Made by a program: the position numbers and the translations under genes. DNA of 64,000 nt, from NCBI RefSeq assembly GCF_916858675.1, contig NZ_CAKASM010000013.1:25121-89120 (forward strand), written 5' to 3'. This stretch comes from Sphingomonas sp. Leaf21. Lineage in GTDB: Bacteria; Pseudomonadota; Alphaproteobacteria; Sphingomonadales; Sphingomonadaceae. A model generated the notes under the pieces. The model was not told the origin of the DNA. It made no database searches and worked only from the letters and a program-made list of their open reading frames with translations. Below are positions 45,077 to 53,409 of this stretch, one piece after another; position 1 is the first letter of the stretch, and each line of letters begins with the position of its first letter.

Positions 45077-47745
45077 CAGAACTCCGCCCGCACGCCGAAC
45101 AGGATCGTCCGGCCATAATAGTTGATCTCGCCGAAGCGCAGGTCGTTGTCGTTATAGGTATCCTGATGCGCGCCAGCGATGTTGATGCCTTCCAGGCTGA
45201 GCGTCAGGTTTTCGGCGGCGCGCACCGACAGCTGGCCGTCGAGCGAACCGAAGGCGGCGACATAGGTGGGCGCCTGCACCGTGCTGCCCGTGCTCGACAG
45301 ATACTTGTCGCGCCAGACATAGGAGAGACGGGCCGACAGCGGTCCCTTGTCGTAGAAGCCGACCAGGTTGAAGCTGTTCTTCGACAGGCCGATGAGCTGG
45401 TCCTTGATGGTGCGCGACCCCGCCGTGTAATCGGCCTTCACCTCGGTATGGGTATAGGAACCCTGCACGCCGAACCCGTCGAACGGCTGGGGCAGGAAGG
45501 TGAAGACCTGGCTATAGGCCGCCTCCGCGCCGTACACCTTGGCATTGCCGCCGTTGACCGAGCTGGAGAGGCGGACGGTGCCGCGACCGGGAATGGTGAT
45601 CTCGGTATTGGACTGGGTGATGTAATCGTCCATCGCCTTGTAGAAGACCGCGCCCGACAGCATCCCCGACGGCGCGAAATACCATTCCAGCGACCCGTCG
45701 AACTGGGTGGCGAGGAAGGGAACGAGCTGCGGGTTGCCGCCGCTGGCGGTGGGGGCGTCGGTCGACACGATGATGCGCGGCGCGGTGTCGGTGACGTTGG
45801 GGCGGGTCAGCACCCGGCTGGCGGCCAGGCGACCGACGAGCTTGGGGGTCAGGTCGGCGCGCAGGTTGAAGCTGGGCAGGACGTTGTTGAACGTCTTGGG
45901 GTAGCTGACCGGGGTGGCGGTGCTGCCGCTGGTCAGCGTCCCGCTCGCCACCTGGTCGGTGTGGACATAGCGGACACCGAGATTGCCGCTGACCGGCACC
46001 TGGCCCGCATCGAACTGATAGTCGGCGCGCAGATAGGCGGCGGCGATCTTCTCGGTCACGACGAAGGACGAGCGCAAGTCGCTGTTGGTCAGCGGCTGGG
46101 CGGCGATCGCCGGGGTGAAGAAGTCGCCGACATAGGCCGACGTCACCGGCACCAGCCAGTTGCGGAAGGCATTGCCCGTCACGCCCGACAGGAAGTCGCC
46201 ATAAGGAAGCTGTTGATAGGCGCCCGCCCCCAGATTGGTCAGCGGCTGGTTGGTCGCGGTGTCGATCAGATAGTCGCGGCGGAAATAGTCGCGCTTGCGC
46301 CAGTGATATTCGCCGCCCGCCTGCAGCTTCGACAGGAAGCCGTCGAAATCATGCCCGACATCGGCGCGCGAGTAGAAGTCCCAGTCCTTGCTGTTCTTGG
46401 GCGCGATGTTGAACTGGTAGAGCTTGTAATTGGCCGGGTTGGTCACGTCGACCGGCGTGGTGAAGGTCGGCAGGTTCTGATAGCCGCCGCTCGCGTCATA
46501 GGTCAGCGGCGCGATGAAATAGGCGCGGCTGCGTACCGTGCCGGTCCGGTAATCGGGGTGATAGCTGTGCGCCGCCGACCAGTTGACGTTGGCCGAGACG
46601 TGCCAGCGATCGGGGTTCCATGTCTGCTTCAACCCGATGGTCAGCAGGTCGTGGCGGTTGAGGCTGTATTCGCGCGTGCCCATGAAACGGACATTGTTGA
46701 TCGTCGCCTTGGTGATCGTATCGCCGACGACCGTATAGCCCGGCTGGATCTGCGCCGGGGGGCCACCCGCCGTGCCGCCGTCATCGGGATAGATGTCCAG
46801 GCCGAACTCGTCATAGGCGACGTCGAGCCGCGTCGCGACCACGTCCAACGTCGTCTCGAGCTCGGGCGTCGGCTGCCACTGCGCCGATACGATGCCCGAG
46901 ATGCGCTTGCGGTCCTCGGTCTCGATGGTCGGGCGGGTGCGGGTGGGCGAGTAGAGTCCCGCGGGAATGCCGCCCTTGTTGGCCGCCGTGTAGCGGTCGG
47001 TCAGCCAGCCGAAATTCATGAAGCGGTCGTTGCGGACCGTCTTGCCCCAATATTGCGCGCCCGCGAGGATGCCGAAGGTGCCGTCGCCGTTCTTCGCGCT
47101 GGTCAGCACGGTGACGTTGGGGCGGACCTCCTTGGTCATGGTGGTGTAGGTGCCGCGAATGTTGACGGTCGTCTTGTTGCCGAGCTCCAGCGGGTGGAAG
47201 GTCTTGACGTCGATGTTGCCGCCCAGCGCGCCCTCGCTCATGTCGGCGGTCGGCGTCTTCACCACGTCGATGCTGGAGGTGAATTCGGCGGGCAGCATCT
47301 CGAAGCGGAACTGGCGACCGGCCGCGCCGCCATTCTCGATCAGGTCGTTGAGGGCGATCGTCCGGCCGTTCATCAGCGTGTTCTGGAACTGCGGTCCCAA
47401 ACCACGGACGCTGACATACAGGCCCTCGCCACGCGGGCGGGTGATCGCGACGCCGGGGACGAGCTGAAGCGCCTCGGCGACGTTCTGGGTGGGGAACTTG
47501 CCGATATCGGTCGAGCTGATCGAGTCGACGCCGTAGGCGGCACGCCGCTTGGTCTCGATCCCTGCCGCCAGGCTGCGCGCATAGGTGCCGTTGACGACGA
47601 TCTCGTCATTCTGGCCATCGGTGCTGTCGGCGGCCTGCTGCGCGGCGGCGGCAGTGGCGGCGGTGTCCTGCGCATGGGCGGCGAGCGGGCCGGTCGCCAG
47701 GATGAGCGAGGCCGATGCCTTCAACAGGCTACGAAATGTCAGCAT
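45076..47745 (-). CDS. TonB-dependent receptor (Xanthomonas/Caulobacter type)
   Basis: An 889-residue outer-membrane receptor. After the signal peptide (SLILATGPLAAHAQ) comes a TonB-box-like DEIVVNGTYARSLAAGIETK and the plug with TDIGKFPTQNVAEALQLVPG, VSVRGLGPQFQNTLMNGRTI and SSIDVVKTPTADMSEGALGG, blocks typical of the TIGR01782 family. The barrel ends with GRTILFGVRAEF, with terminal Phe. It is the first gene of a pair with the phospholipase C-like protein and probably imports its product or a phosphate-containing ligand. Confidence 0.94.
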   Translation of the reverse strand: MLTFRSLLKASASLILATGPLAAHAQDTAATAAAAQQAADSTDGQNDEIVVNGTYARSLAAGIETKRRAAYGVDSISSTDIGKFPTQNVAEALQLVPGVAITRPRGEGLYVSVRGLGPQFQNTLMNGRTIALNDLIENGGAAGRQFRFEMLPAEFTSSIDVVKTPTADMSEGALGGNIDVKTFHPLELGNKTTVNIRGTYTTMTKEVRPNVTVLTSAKNGDGTFGILAGAQYWGKTVRNDRFMNFGWLTDRYTAANKGGIPAGLYSPTRTRPTIETEDRKRISGIVSAQWQPTPELETTLDVVATRLDVAYDEFGLDIYPDDGGTAGGPPAQIQPGYTVVGDTITKATINNVRFMGTREYSLNRHDLLTIGLKQTWNPDRWHVSANVNWSAAHSYHPDYRTGTVRSRAYFIAPLTYDASGGYQNLPTFTTPVDVTNPANYKLYQFNIAPKNSKDWDFYSRADVGHDFDGFLSKLQAGGEYHWRKRDYFRRDYLIDTATNQPLTNLGAGAYQQLPYGDFLSGVTGNAFRNWLVPVTSAYVGDFFTPAIAAQPLTNSDLRSSFVVTEKIAAAYLRADYQFDAGQVPVSGNLGVRYVHTDQVASGTLTSGSTATPVSYPKTFNNVLPSFNLRADLTPKLVGRLAASRVLTRPNVTDTAPRIIVSTDAPTASGGNPQLVPFLATQFDGSLEWYFAPSGMLSGAVFYKAMDDYITQSNTEITIPGRGTVRLSSSVNGGNAKVYGAEAAYSQVFTFLPQPFDGFGVQGSYTHTEVKADYTAGSRTIKDQLIGLSKNSFNLVGFYDKGPLSARLSYVWRDKYLSSTGSTVQAPTYVAAFGSLDGQLSVRAAENLTLSLEGINIAGAHQDTYNDNDLRFGEINYYGRTILFGVRAEF

Positions 47746-47885
47746 GAAATTGATCCCCCATCGGCTGTCTTGCCGGTTCGGCGGGGGCGTTAGGTGTCGT
47801 CGGTGTCAGCTTGGCGTAAAAATGATGACGTTACGGTGAAACCGGTTGAACGGATCAGAAAACGGTCAGAATATGGGCGGAGGGG

Positions 47886-47905
47886 CCTCCCCCGGTACGG
47901 GGAGG
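47886..47905. terminator. Hairpin between the Crp-like gene and the TonB receptor leader
   Basis: CCTCCCC pairs with GGGGAGG across CGGTAC, three bases beyond the stop of the Crp-like gene at 47909. It resembles the first half of a family B repeat. Upstream of it, the 140-bp leader of the TonB receptor gene contains AAACCGGTTGAACGG but no clear operator. Confidence 0.5.
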
Positions 47906-47908
47906 AGC

Positions 47909-48664
47909 TTACGCGTCGCTGTCGGGAACGATCGGCACCGCCGTGACCTGCGGGCTGAACCGGCCGATGGTCCGGGCGGTGCGCTCCGGGTCACGCAGCA
48001 GGACGCGGCCCGACTTCCACATCAATTCCCCGTCGCGACGCGCCTGCTGGATCATCCGGTTGACGTGAACCGGCGTCAGCCCGAGCGCGTCGGCGAGCAT
48101 CTCCTGGGTCAGCGGCATCTCGAAACTGCCGCCGACGGTGAGCCCGGCAAGCGACAGGCGTTCGTAGATCTCGAGCAGGAAGTCGCCGATCCGCTCCTGC
48201 GCATTGAGCCGCCCGAGCTGGACGACATGGCCAAGCAGATAGGCTTCGTCCAAGGCTGCCCCGATGGCATAGGCCTGCGCCAGCGCCGATCCCGGTGCGG
48301 CGGCGGGGGCCGGGCAGACCACGCATTCGGTCAGCGCGACCACCGTGGCGGAGGCGATCGGCATCGCGTGGTGCGTCGCGCCGATCACTTCGCCCGGCAA
48401 GTAGAAGCTCATGAACTGGCGTCGCCCGTCGGGTAGGACGCGGACCCGCGCGGCCCAGCCCTGCAGGACCAGCAGCGGCTCGGCGACCGGGCGGCCGAGC
48501 GTCAGGAAGCTGTGCCGCACCGGATAGGTCCGCGCATCGTCCGCGGCACGGGCCAGCATCGCCAGGTCGGGCTGAGCGAGCGGGGTCAGTGCGGACAGGC
48601 GGCGGATCGCGGCGGTGGCGACGGATTCGGGCGTGGACGCCGCGATGGCGGTGGAAAAGGTCAT
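47909..48664 (-). CDS. Crp/Fnr family transcriptional regulator
   Basis: A 251-residue protein with a cNMP-binding-type beta barrel (LLVLQGWAARVRVLPDGRRQ, FMSFYLPGEVIGATHHAMPI) and a C-terminal HTH (MPLTQEMLADALGLTPVHVN with RMIQQARRDG). No FNR-type Cys cluster is seen. ATG 48664 is chosen because it overlaps the stop of the receiver gene (ATGA) and AAAGGA lies at the right distance. It is the last gene of a kinase-receiver-Crp cluster and is probably the output of that pathway. Confidence 0.87.
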   Translation of the reverse strand: MTFSTAIAASTPESVATAAIRRLSALTPLAQPDLAMLARAADDARTYPVRHSFLTLGRPVAEPLLVLQGWAARVRVLPDGRRQFMSFYLPGEVIGATHHAMPIASATVVALTECVVCPAPAAAPGSALAQAYAIGAALDEAYLLGHVVQLGRLNAQERIGDFLLEIYERLSLAGLTVGGSFEMPLTQEMLADALGLTPVHVNRMIQQARRDGELMWKSGRVLLRDPERTARTIGRFSPQVTAVPIVPDSDA

Positions 48665-49044
48665 GCGCATCCTTTGTCGGGCATCAGCGCCCCGATCGCC
48701 CGAATGACGCGGTCGGCCTGAAAAGGCTTGGCGACGATCGAGGCGGAACGATAGGGGGCCGGCAACGCCCATTCGTCATAGCCGGTCAGGAAGGTCCAGG
48801 GCACGTCGCGTTCGGTCAGCCGGTCGGCGATCTCGAACGCCCGTTCGCCCGACAGGTTGACGTCGAGCACGGCGGCATCGAGCGTCTGGGTCGCGGCGAG
48901 GTTCAGCCCCTGTTCGAGCGTCGCCACCGGGCCGATGACGATCGCATCCGCCGCGCGAAGCGCCCGCTCCAGATCGCGGGCGATGAAATATTCGTCCTCG
49001 ACCACGAGTATCCGCTTGTCGGCGAGTGGCGATTGCTGGCTCAT
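48661..49044 (-). CDS. Single-domain response regulator
   Basis: A 127-residue receiver with no output domain: RILVVEDEYFIARDLERALR (acidic pair), DAAVLDVNLSGERAFEIADR (phospho-acceptor Asp), WTFLTGYDEWALP (Thr) and SIVAKPFQADRVIRAI (Lys). The start at 49044 overlaps the kinase stop and the end overlaps the Crp-like start, so all three genes are translationally chained. Receivers of this kind are typical partners of HWE kinases. Confidence 0.9.
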   Translation of the reverse strand: MSQQSPLADKRILVVEDEYFIARDLERALRAADAIVIGPVATLEQGLNLAATQTLDAAVLDVNLSGERAFEIADRLTERDVPWTFLTGYDEWALPAPYRSASIVAKPFQADRVIRAIGALMPDKGCA

Positions 49045-50639
49045 CCCTCGGCGCTCCGGTTCACAGGATCGGTGTCGTCCGCGGTCCATGGTAGCGATAC
49101 CACGCACAGGACGCCGCCACCGCGAAAATCCAGTCTGGTCCGTGCGCCCAGCCCATAGGGCAGGGCCTCACGGATCAGCTCGGTCCCGAACCCCTGGCGT
49201 ACTGGCGGGACCGGCATCGCTGGTACACCTGTTTCATCCCATTTTACAATCAGTTCGCATTTATTATTTGATGTATGTTCGATTTCCCAGCCGATCGACA
49301 GCCGTCCGGAGGGGTGTCGGAGCGCGCCGTATTTGAGCGCATTGGTCGTCAATTCGTGGATCGCGAGACCGATCGACTCCGCGGTATCGGCCGGTAGCGC
49401 GATGTCCGGCCCCTCGATCGACAGGCGATCATCCTCGATCGCGCCGACCCCCAGCAGCTCGTCGCGGATCAGGTTTTCCAGGTCGACCTTGCCCGACCGG
49501 GTCTGGGTCGCGACCACCTGGGTACGGGCCAGCGAGTCGAGCCGTCCACGGAAGTGATCCGAGATTTCGTCGATCGGGCCGCCGCTTTCGACCGTGCGCG
49601 TGAAGATCGACCGGACGATGGTCAGGATGTTGCGGACGCGGTGCTGGAGTTCGGCGACCAGCGTCTCCTGCCGCTCGCGCAGCCGCCGCAGCGTGTCGAT
49701 ATCGGTCGAGGTGCCGAACCACTCCACCACCCGGCCGTCATCGTCATGGACCGGCGTGGCGCGCGTCTTGAACCAGCGATAGCGACCGCTCTGGGCGTGA
49801 CGCAGGCGCGCCTCCATCGCCAGATCGCCATTCTCGCTGGCGCCTTGCCAGAATCGGCGTGCAGCCTCGCGATCGTCGGGATGTACGGCGGACAGCCAGC
49901 CATCGCCCAGGCTTTCCTCGACCGACAGGCCGGTCATCGCCACCCATTGTGCGCTCGCCCAGGTCCAGCGGCCGTCCTGCGTCGCGGTCCAGACCAATTG
50001 CGGAATCCCCTCGATCAGCGAGCGCAGGCGGCGTTCGCTGGCGCGCGAGGCGACCTCGGCGCGCTTGCGGAGCAGCGCCTGGACGATGGCGGGGGCCAGT
50101 TCCTCGGCGATCGCGCGCTCGCGCTCGGTAAAGCCGGTGGGATGGTTGCCCAGCGCGAACATCGCGAAGGTCTTGCCGTCGCGGCGGAGCGGCACGCCCA
50201 GGAAGTTGCGCAGTGTCGGGTGCCCCTCGGGCGTGCCCACCCGATCGGGATGACGGGCGGGGTCGTTCACGATCAGGCTGCGATCCTGAAGGATGACCTG
50301 TCCGAAAATCCCGTGGATCTTCATTCCGTTGGGGAGCTGGCGCTGGCCGAAGTCCGGGTCGCTGCCCCGATAGGCGGCCCAGCCGCGCTCGCTGATCGCG
50401 ATATGGTCGAGCCGGTCGTGCGATTCACGCTGCTCGCCGAAGAAGCTGAACTCCGCACCGGTCAGGTCCTCGGCGACCTCCAGGCACAATCGGCCCAGTT
50501 CCTCCTCGGTCGATGCGCGCAAGGCCTCGTGCAGGATGCGGTTGATGCCGGCCAGCACATGCGCATCGCGGTGCACCGCGCCGATCGGTGACGGGGCTGG
50601 CAGAGTCGAAAGCCCGTTCATGGAGGCCAAGTCAGTCAT
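49041..50639 (-). CDS. GAF-PAS HWE-type sensor histidine kinase
   Basis: A 532-residue cytosolic kinase. GAF domain is about residues 25 to 185 (INRILHEALRASTEEELGRL, FGQVILQDRSLIVNDPARHP, FLGVPLRRDGKTFAMFALGN); PAS/PAC follows (LIEGIPQLVWTATQDGRWTW, HPDDREAARRFW, YRWFKTRATPVHDDDGRVVE). The HWE kinase core has the phospho-acceptor in LVAELQHRVRNILTIVRSIF and IGLAIHELTTNALKYGALRH, and the W-x-E block is near the end. ATG 50639 is preferred. It leads a cluster with a receiver and a Crp-like regulator. Confidence 0.9.
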   Translation of the reverse strand: MTDLASMNGLSTLPAPSPIGAVHRDAHVLAGINRILHEALRASTEEELGRLCLEVAEDLTGAEFSFFGEQRESHDRLDHIAISERGWAAYRGSDPDFGQRQLPNGMKIHGIFGQVILQDRSLIVNDPARHPDRVGTPEGHPTLRNFLGVPLRRDGKTFAMFALGNHPTGFTERERAIAEELAPAIVQALLRKRAEVASRASERRLRSLIEGIPQLVWTATQDGRWTWASAQWVAMTGLSVEESLGDGWLSAVHPDDREAARRFWQGASENGDLAMEARLRHAQSGRYRWFKTRATPVHDDDGRVVEWFGTSTDIDTLRRLRERQETLVAELQHRVRNILTIVRSIFTRTVESGGPIDEISDHFRGRLDSLARTQVVATQTRSGKVDLENLIRDELLGVGAIEDDRLSIEGPDIALPADTAESIGLAIHELTTNALKYGALRHPSGRLSIGWEIEHTSNNKCELIVKWDETGVPAMPVPPVRQGFGTELIREALPYGLGARTRLDFRGGGVLCVVSLPWTADDTDPVNRSAEG

Positions 50640-50824
50640 GCGCGAATAATCCCGATCGCCCTCAACGGTCACACGCGCCAGGGGCTCCCCGATACACACG
50701 AAATCGGACGAAGTGGCAAACCGCCCGGACGGGGTGAGGCGCGGAACATGGGCCACGGCTTTCCCTCGCCTCGATCCGCGCACGACGCTATGGACCGGGG
50801 GGTCAGCAATATACGGCCCGCTTC

Positions 50825-53296
50825 ATGCCCCGATCCTTTCCGTCGTCGTCCGTCGCCCGGTCAGCGCCTTCGCGTCTCGCATGGCACAGCTGGCTCGTCC
50901 TGTTGGCGGCGGCATTCGTCCTGTTGGCCGTGACGACGATGCCGGTGCGGGCGCAGACCAATCCGGCGGTGAAATCGGCGACCCAGATCGCGCAGGCCGA
51001 GGTGGATGTCCGTGCGGTCGACCACGCGCTCGACTCGCAGGTCGACGACGATGAGCGCCGGACGCTGCGCGACCGGGCACAGGGCGCGAAGGACGCGACG
51101 AACCAGGCGGTGACCGACCTGTCCGAGCAGCTCGCGCTGGTCAATGCGCGGATCACCGGTCTGGGACCGCTGACCCCCGGAGAGGTCGAGGCACCCGAAC
51201 TGAGCGCGCAGCGCAAGAGCCTGGGCATACTGCGCACCACGCTCGACGCCGCGATCAAGCGCGGGCGGCTGGCGGGGGTCGAGGCGGGGCAGTTGATCGA
51301 CGAGATCGACCAGGGCCAGGCCGAACAGTTCAATGAAAAACTGTCGACCAAGACATCCTCGCCGCTCAGCCCCGCCTTCTGGATACTGGTGCTCGATCAG
51401 GCGCCGCGCGACCTGCGTCGCGTCGTCCTGTTCCTGCAACAGGGTGGCGAGCAGATCGCGCGGCAATGGCGCGGCGGCGTTCCGTGGCACGCGCTGCTGG
51501 GCTTCGCGCTCGCGATCCTGCTGATCGGCCCGCTCCGGCTCGGCGCGCACCGGCTGGCACAGCGCCGCCTGATCGCGGAGGCGCCGCCCAGCCGGGTGCG
51601 CCGGTCGGCCTATACCTTCTGGCGGGTCGCGGTGGGAACCCTGTGCCCGCTCGCCGCCGCGTTCGTGCTGGTCCAGGGGCTGCACTGGTCGGGGCTGTTG
51701 CCCGAACGCTGGACGGGTTTCCTCGACGGCTTCGTCAAGGCGGCGGGAATCGCCGGGTTCGCCGGGGCCGTCACCGGCGCGGTGTTGATGCGCAGCCAGC
51801 CCTCCTGGCGGATCGCGCCGCTCGACAACGAGACGGCCAGTCGGCTTCGCCCGCTGTCATGGGGCCTGACCATCCTGACCTTCACGACCGCGATGATCGG
51901 GTCGTTCGAACGCGCGATCGGCAGCAGCCGCAGCGCGGTGATCGCCACCCAGGCGACCGAGGCGCTGCTCCACCTGCTGCTGATCGTCGCGACCCTCGTC
52001 GTGCTGGGCCAGATCCGCGCGCGCCGCGCGGCGCAGGACGACACGACGAGCGCGGGGGTCAGCGCGGGGCTGAGCGTCGCGACCCTCTTCGCCTGGATCG
52101 CGGTCGGCATGGCCGGGGTGGCGCTGCTCATCGGCTATATCTGGTTCAGCTGGTTCGTCTCGCTGATGATCGGCTGGACCGTGTTGCTCGGGTCGGCACT
52201 CTATCTGATGCTGGTCGCCGCCGACGATATCGCCACCACCATCTTCGTGCGCGACAGCAAGGTCGGCATCACCCTGACCCGAGCGCTCGGCATTCGGGGA
52301 GCGATGGTCGACCAGTTCGGCCTGATCCTGTCGGGCGTGGTGCGGCTGGCGCTGATCCTGCTTGCGCTCGGCATGTTGCTGCGGCCGTTCGGGGCGAGCG
52401 GCAATCCTGGCGCGATCTTCGAACAGCTCGCCGCCGTCGCCGACGGGGTCAAGGTCGGCAATGTCTGGATCTCGCCCGGCGCGATCCTGCAGGGGCTGGT
52501 CGTGCTGTTCGTCGGGCTGGGGCTGGTGCGGCTGTTCATGCGCTGGCTGGAGCAGCGCTACCTGCCCGCGACCGACCTCGATGGATCGGGGCGCAATTCG
52601 ATCAGCCTGGTCGCGCGCTATATCGGCATCGCGCTGGCGGTCATCTGGGCACTCGCCTCGCTGGGCATCGGGGTGGAGCGGATCGCGCTCCTCCTGTCCG
52701 CCTTGTCGGTCGGCATCGGTTTCGGCCTTCAGGCGATCACGCAGAATTTCGTCTCCGGCTTGATCCTGCTGGCCGAGCGGCCGATCAAGATCGGCGACCT
52801 TATCCGCGTTGGCACCGACGAGGGCGACGTCAAGCGGATCAGCGTGCGATCGACCGAGATCGAGCTGGCCGACCATTCGACGCTGATCGTCCCCAATTCC
52901 GAGCTGATTACCAAGTCGGTGCTCAACAAGACGCTGGCCGGGCCACTCGGGCGGGTCCAGATCCAGTTCTCGGTCCCGATCGAATCGGATGCGGATGTCG
53001 TGCGGACGATCGTCCTCGATTGTTTCAACGCGGAACAGGGGGTGCTGGCCGATCCGGCGCCCAAGGCCTTTATCGATTCGATCGTCGACGGGCGCATCCA
53101 TTTCAACTGTTTCGCCCATGTCGAAAGTCCGCGCGCCGCCTATGCCACGCGAAGCGCCGTACTTTTCACGCTTCTGGCGGCCCTTCGCCAGAAGGGGATA
53201 GAGATCGGCACGCTGCCGCAAAAGCTGGAACTGGTGCGCCAGGGCAGGGCGCCAGACATGCTCGATCCCGACCAAGATGAAACGAAGATGAAATGA
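50825..53296 (+). CDS. MscS family mechanosensitive channel with DUF3772 domain
   Basis: An 823-residue inner-membrane protein. A signal peptide (WLVLLAAAFVLLAVTTMPVR, then AQ) is followed by a periplasmic helical DUF3772 domain (about residues 50 to 180, for example DNEQLALVNARITGLGPLTP-like sequence), then about ten membrane segments. The MscS core near residue 610 contains VERIALLLSALSVGIGFGLQ, AITQNFVSGLILLAERPIKI, GDLIRVGTDEGDVKRISVRS and DHSTLIVPNSELITKSVLN. Large MscS homologues protect against osmotic down-shock. No clear ribosome binding site precedes the ATG. Confidence 0.92.
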   Translation: MPRSFPSSSVARSAPSRLAWHSWLVLLAAAFVLLAVTTMPVRAQTNPAVKSATQIAQAEVDVRAVDHALDSQVDDDERRTLRDRAQGAKDATNQAVTDLSEQLALVNARITGLGPLTPGEVEAPELSAQRKSLGILRTTLDAAIKRGRLAGVEAGQLIDEIDQGQAEQFNEKLSTKTSSPLSPAFWILVLDQAPRDLRRVVLFLQQGGEQIARQWRGGVPWHALLGFALAILLIGPLRLGAHRLAQRRLIAEAPPSRVRRSAYTFWRVAVGTLCPLAAAFVLVQGLHWSGLLPERWTGFLDGFVKAAGIAGFAGAVTGAVLMRSQPSWRIAPLDNETASRLRPLSWGLTILTFTTAMIGSFERAIGSSRSAVIATQATEALLHLLLIVATLVVLGQIRARRAAQDDTTSAGVSAGLSVATLFAWIAVGMAGVALLIGYIWFSWFVSLMIGWTVLLGSALYLMLVAADDIATTIFVRDSKVGITLTRALGIRGAMVDQFGLILSGVVRLALILLALGMLLRPFGASGNPGAIFEQLAAVADGVKVGNVWISPGAILQGLVVLFVGLGLVRLFMRWLEQRYLPATDLDGSGRNSISLVARYIGIALAVIWALASLGIGVERIALLLSALSVGIGFGLQAITQNFVSGLILLAERPIKIGDLIRVGTDEGDVKRISVRSTEIELADHSTLIVPNSELITKSVLNKTLAGPLGRVQIQFSVPIESDADVVRTIVLDCFNAEQGVLADPAPKAFIDSIVDGRIHFNCFAHVESPRAAYATRSAVLFTLLAALRQKGIEIGTLPQKLELVRQGRAPDMLDPDQDETKMK

Positions 53297-53409
53297 ACAA
53301 GTCCCGGCTGGTCATGGAAAGGTAACACCAGCTTCTTGCAGCGCCCCTATCCGCGCGGCCAGCGACGACCTCCGAAGGGGTCGATCGGGGGATAGGGACA
53401 ATAGATATC

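Noticed and set aside
45166..47793. An 875-codon forward frame opposite the TonB receptor
   Set aside because: No motif and no start signal; the reverse strand has a complete TonB-dependent receptor with signal peptide and terminal Phe.
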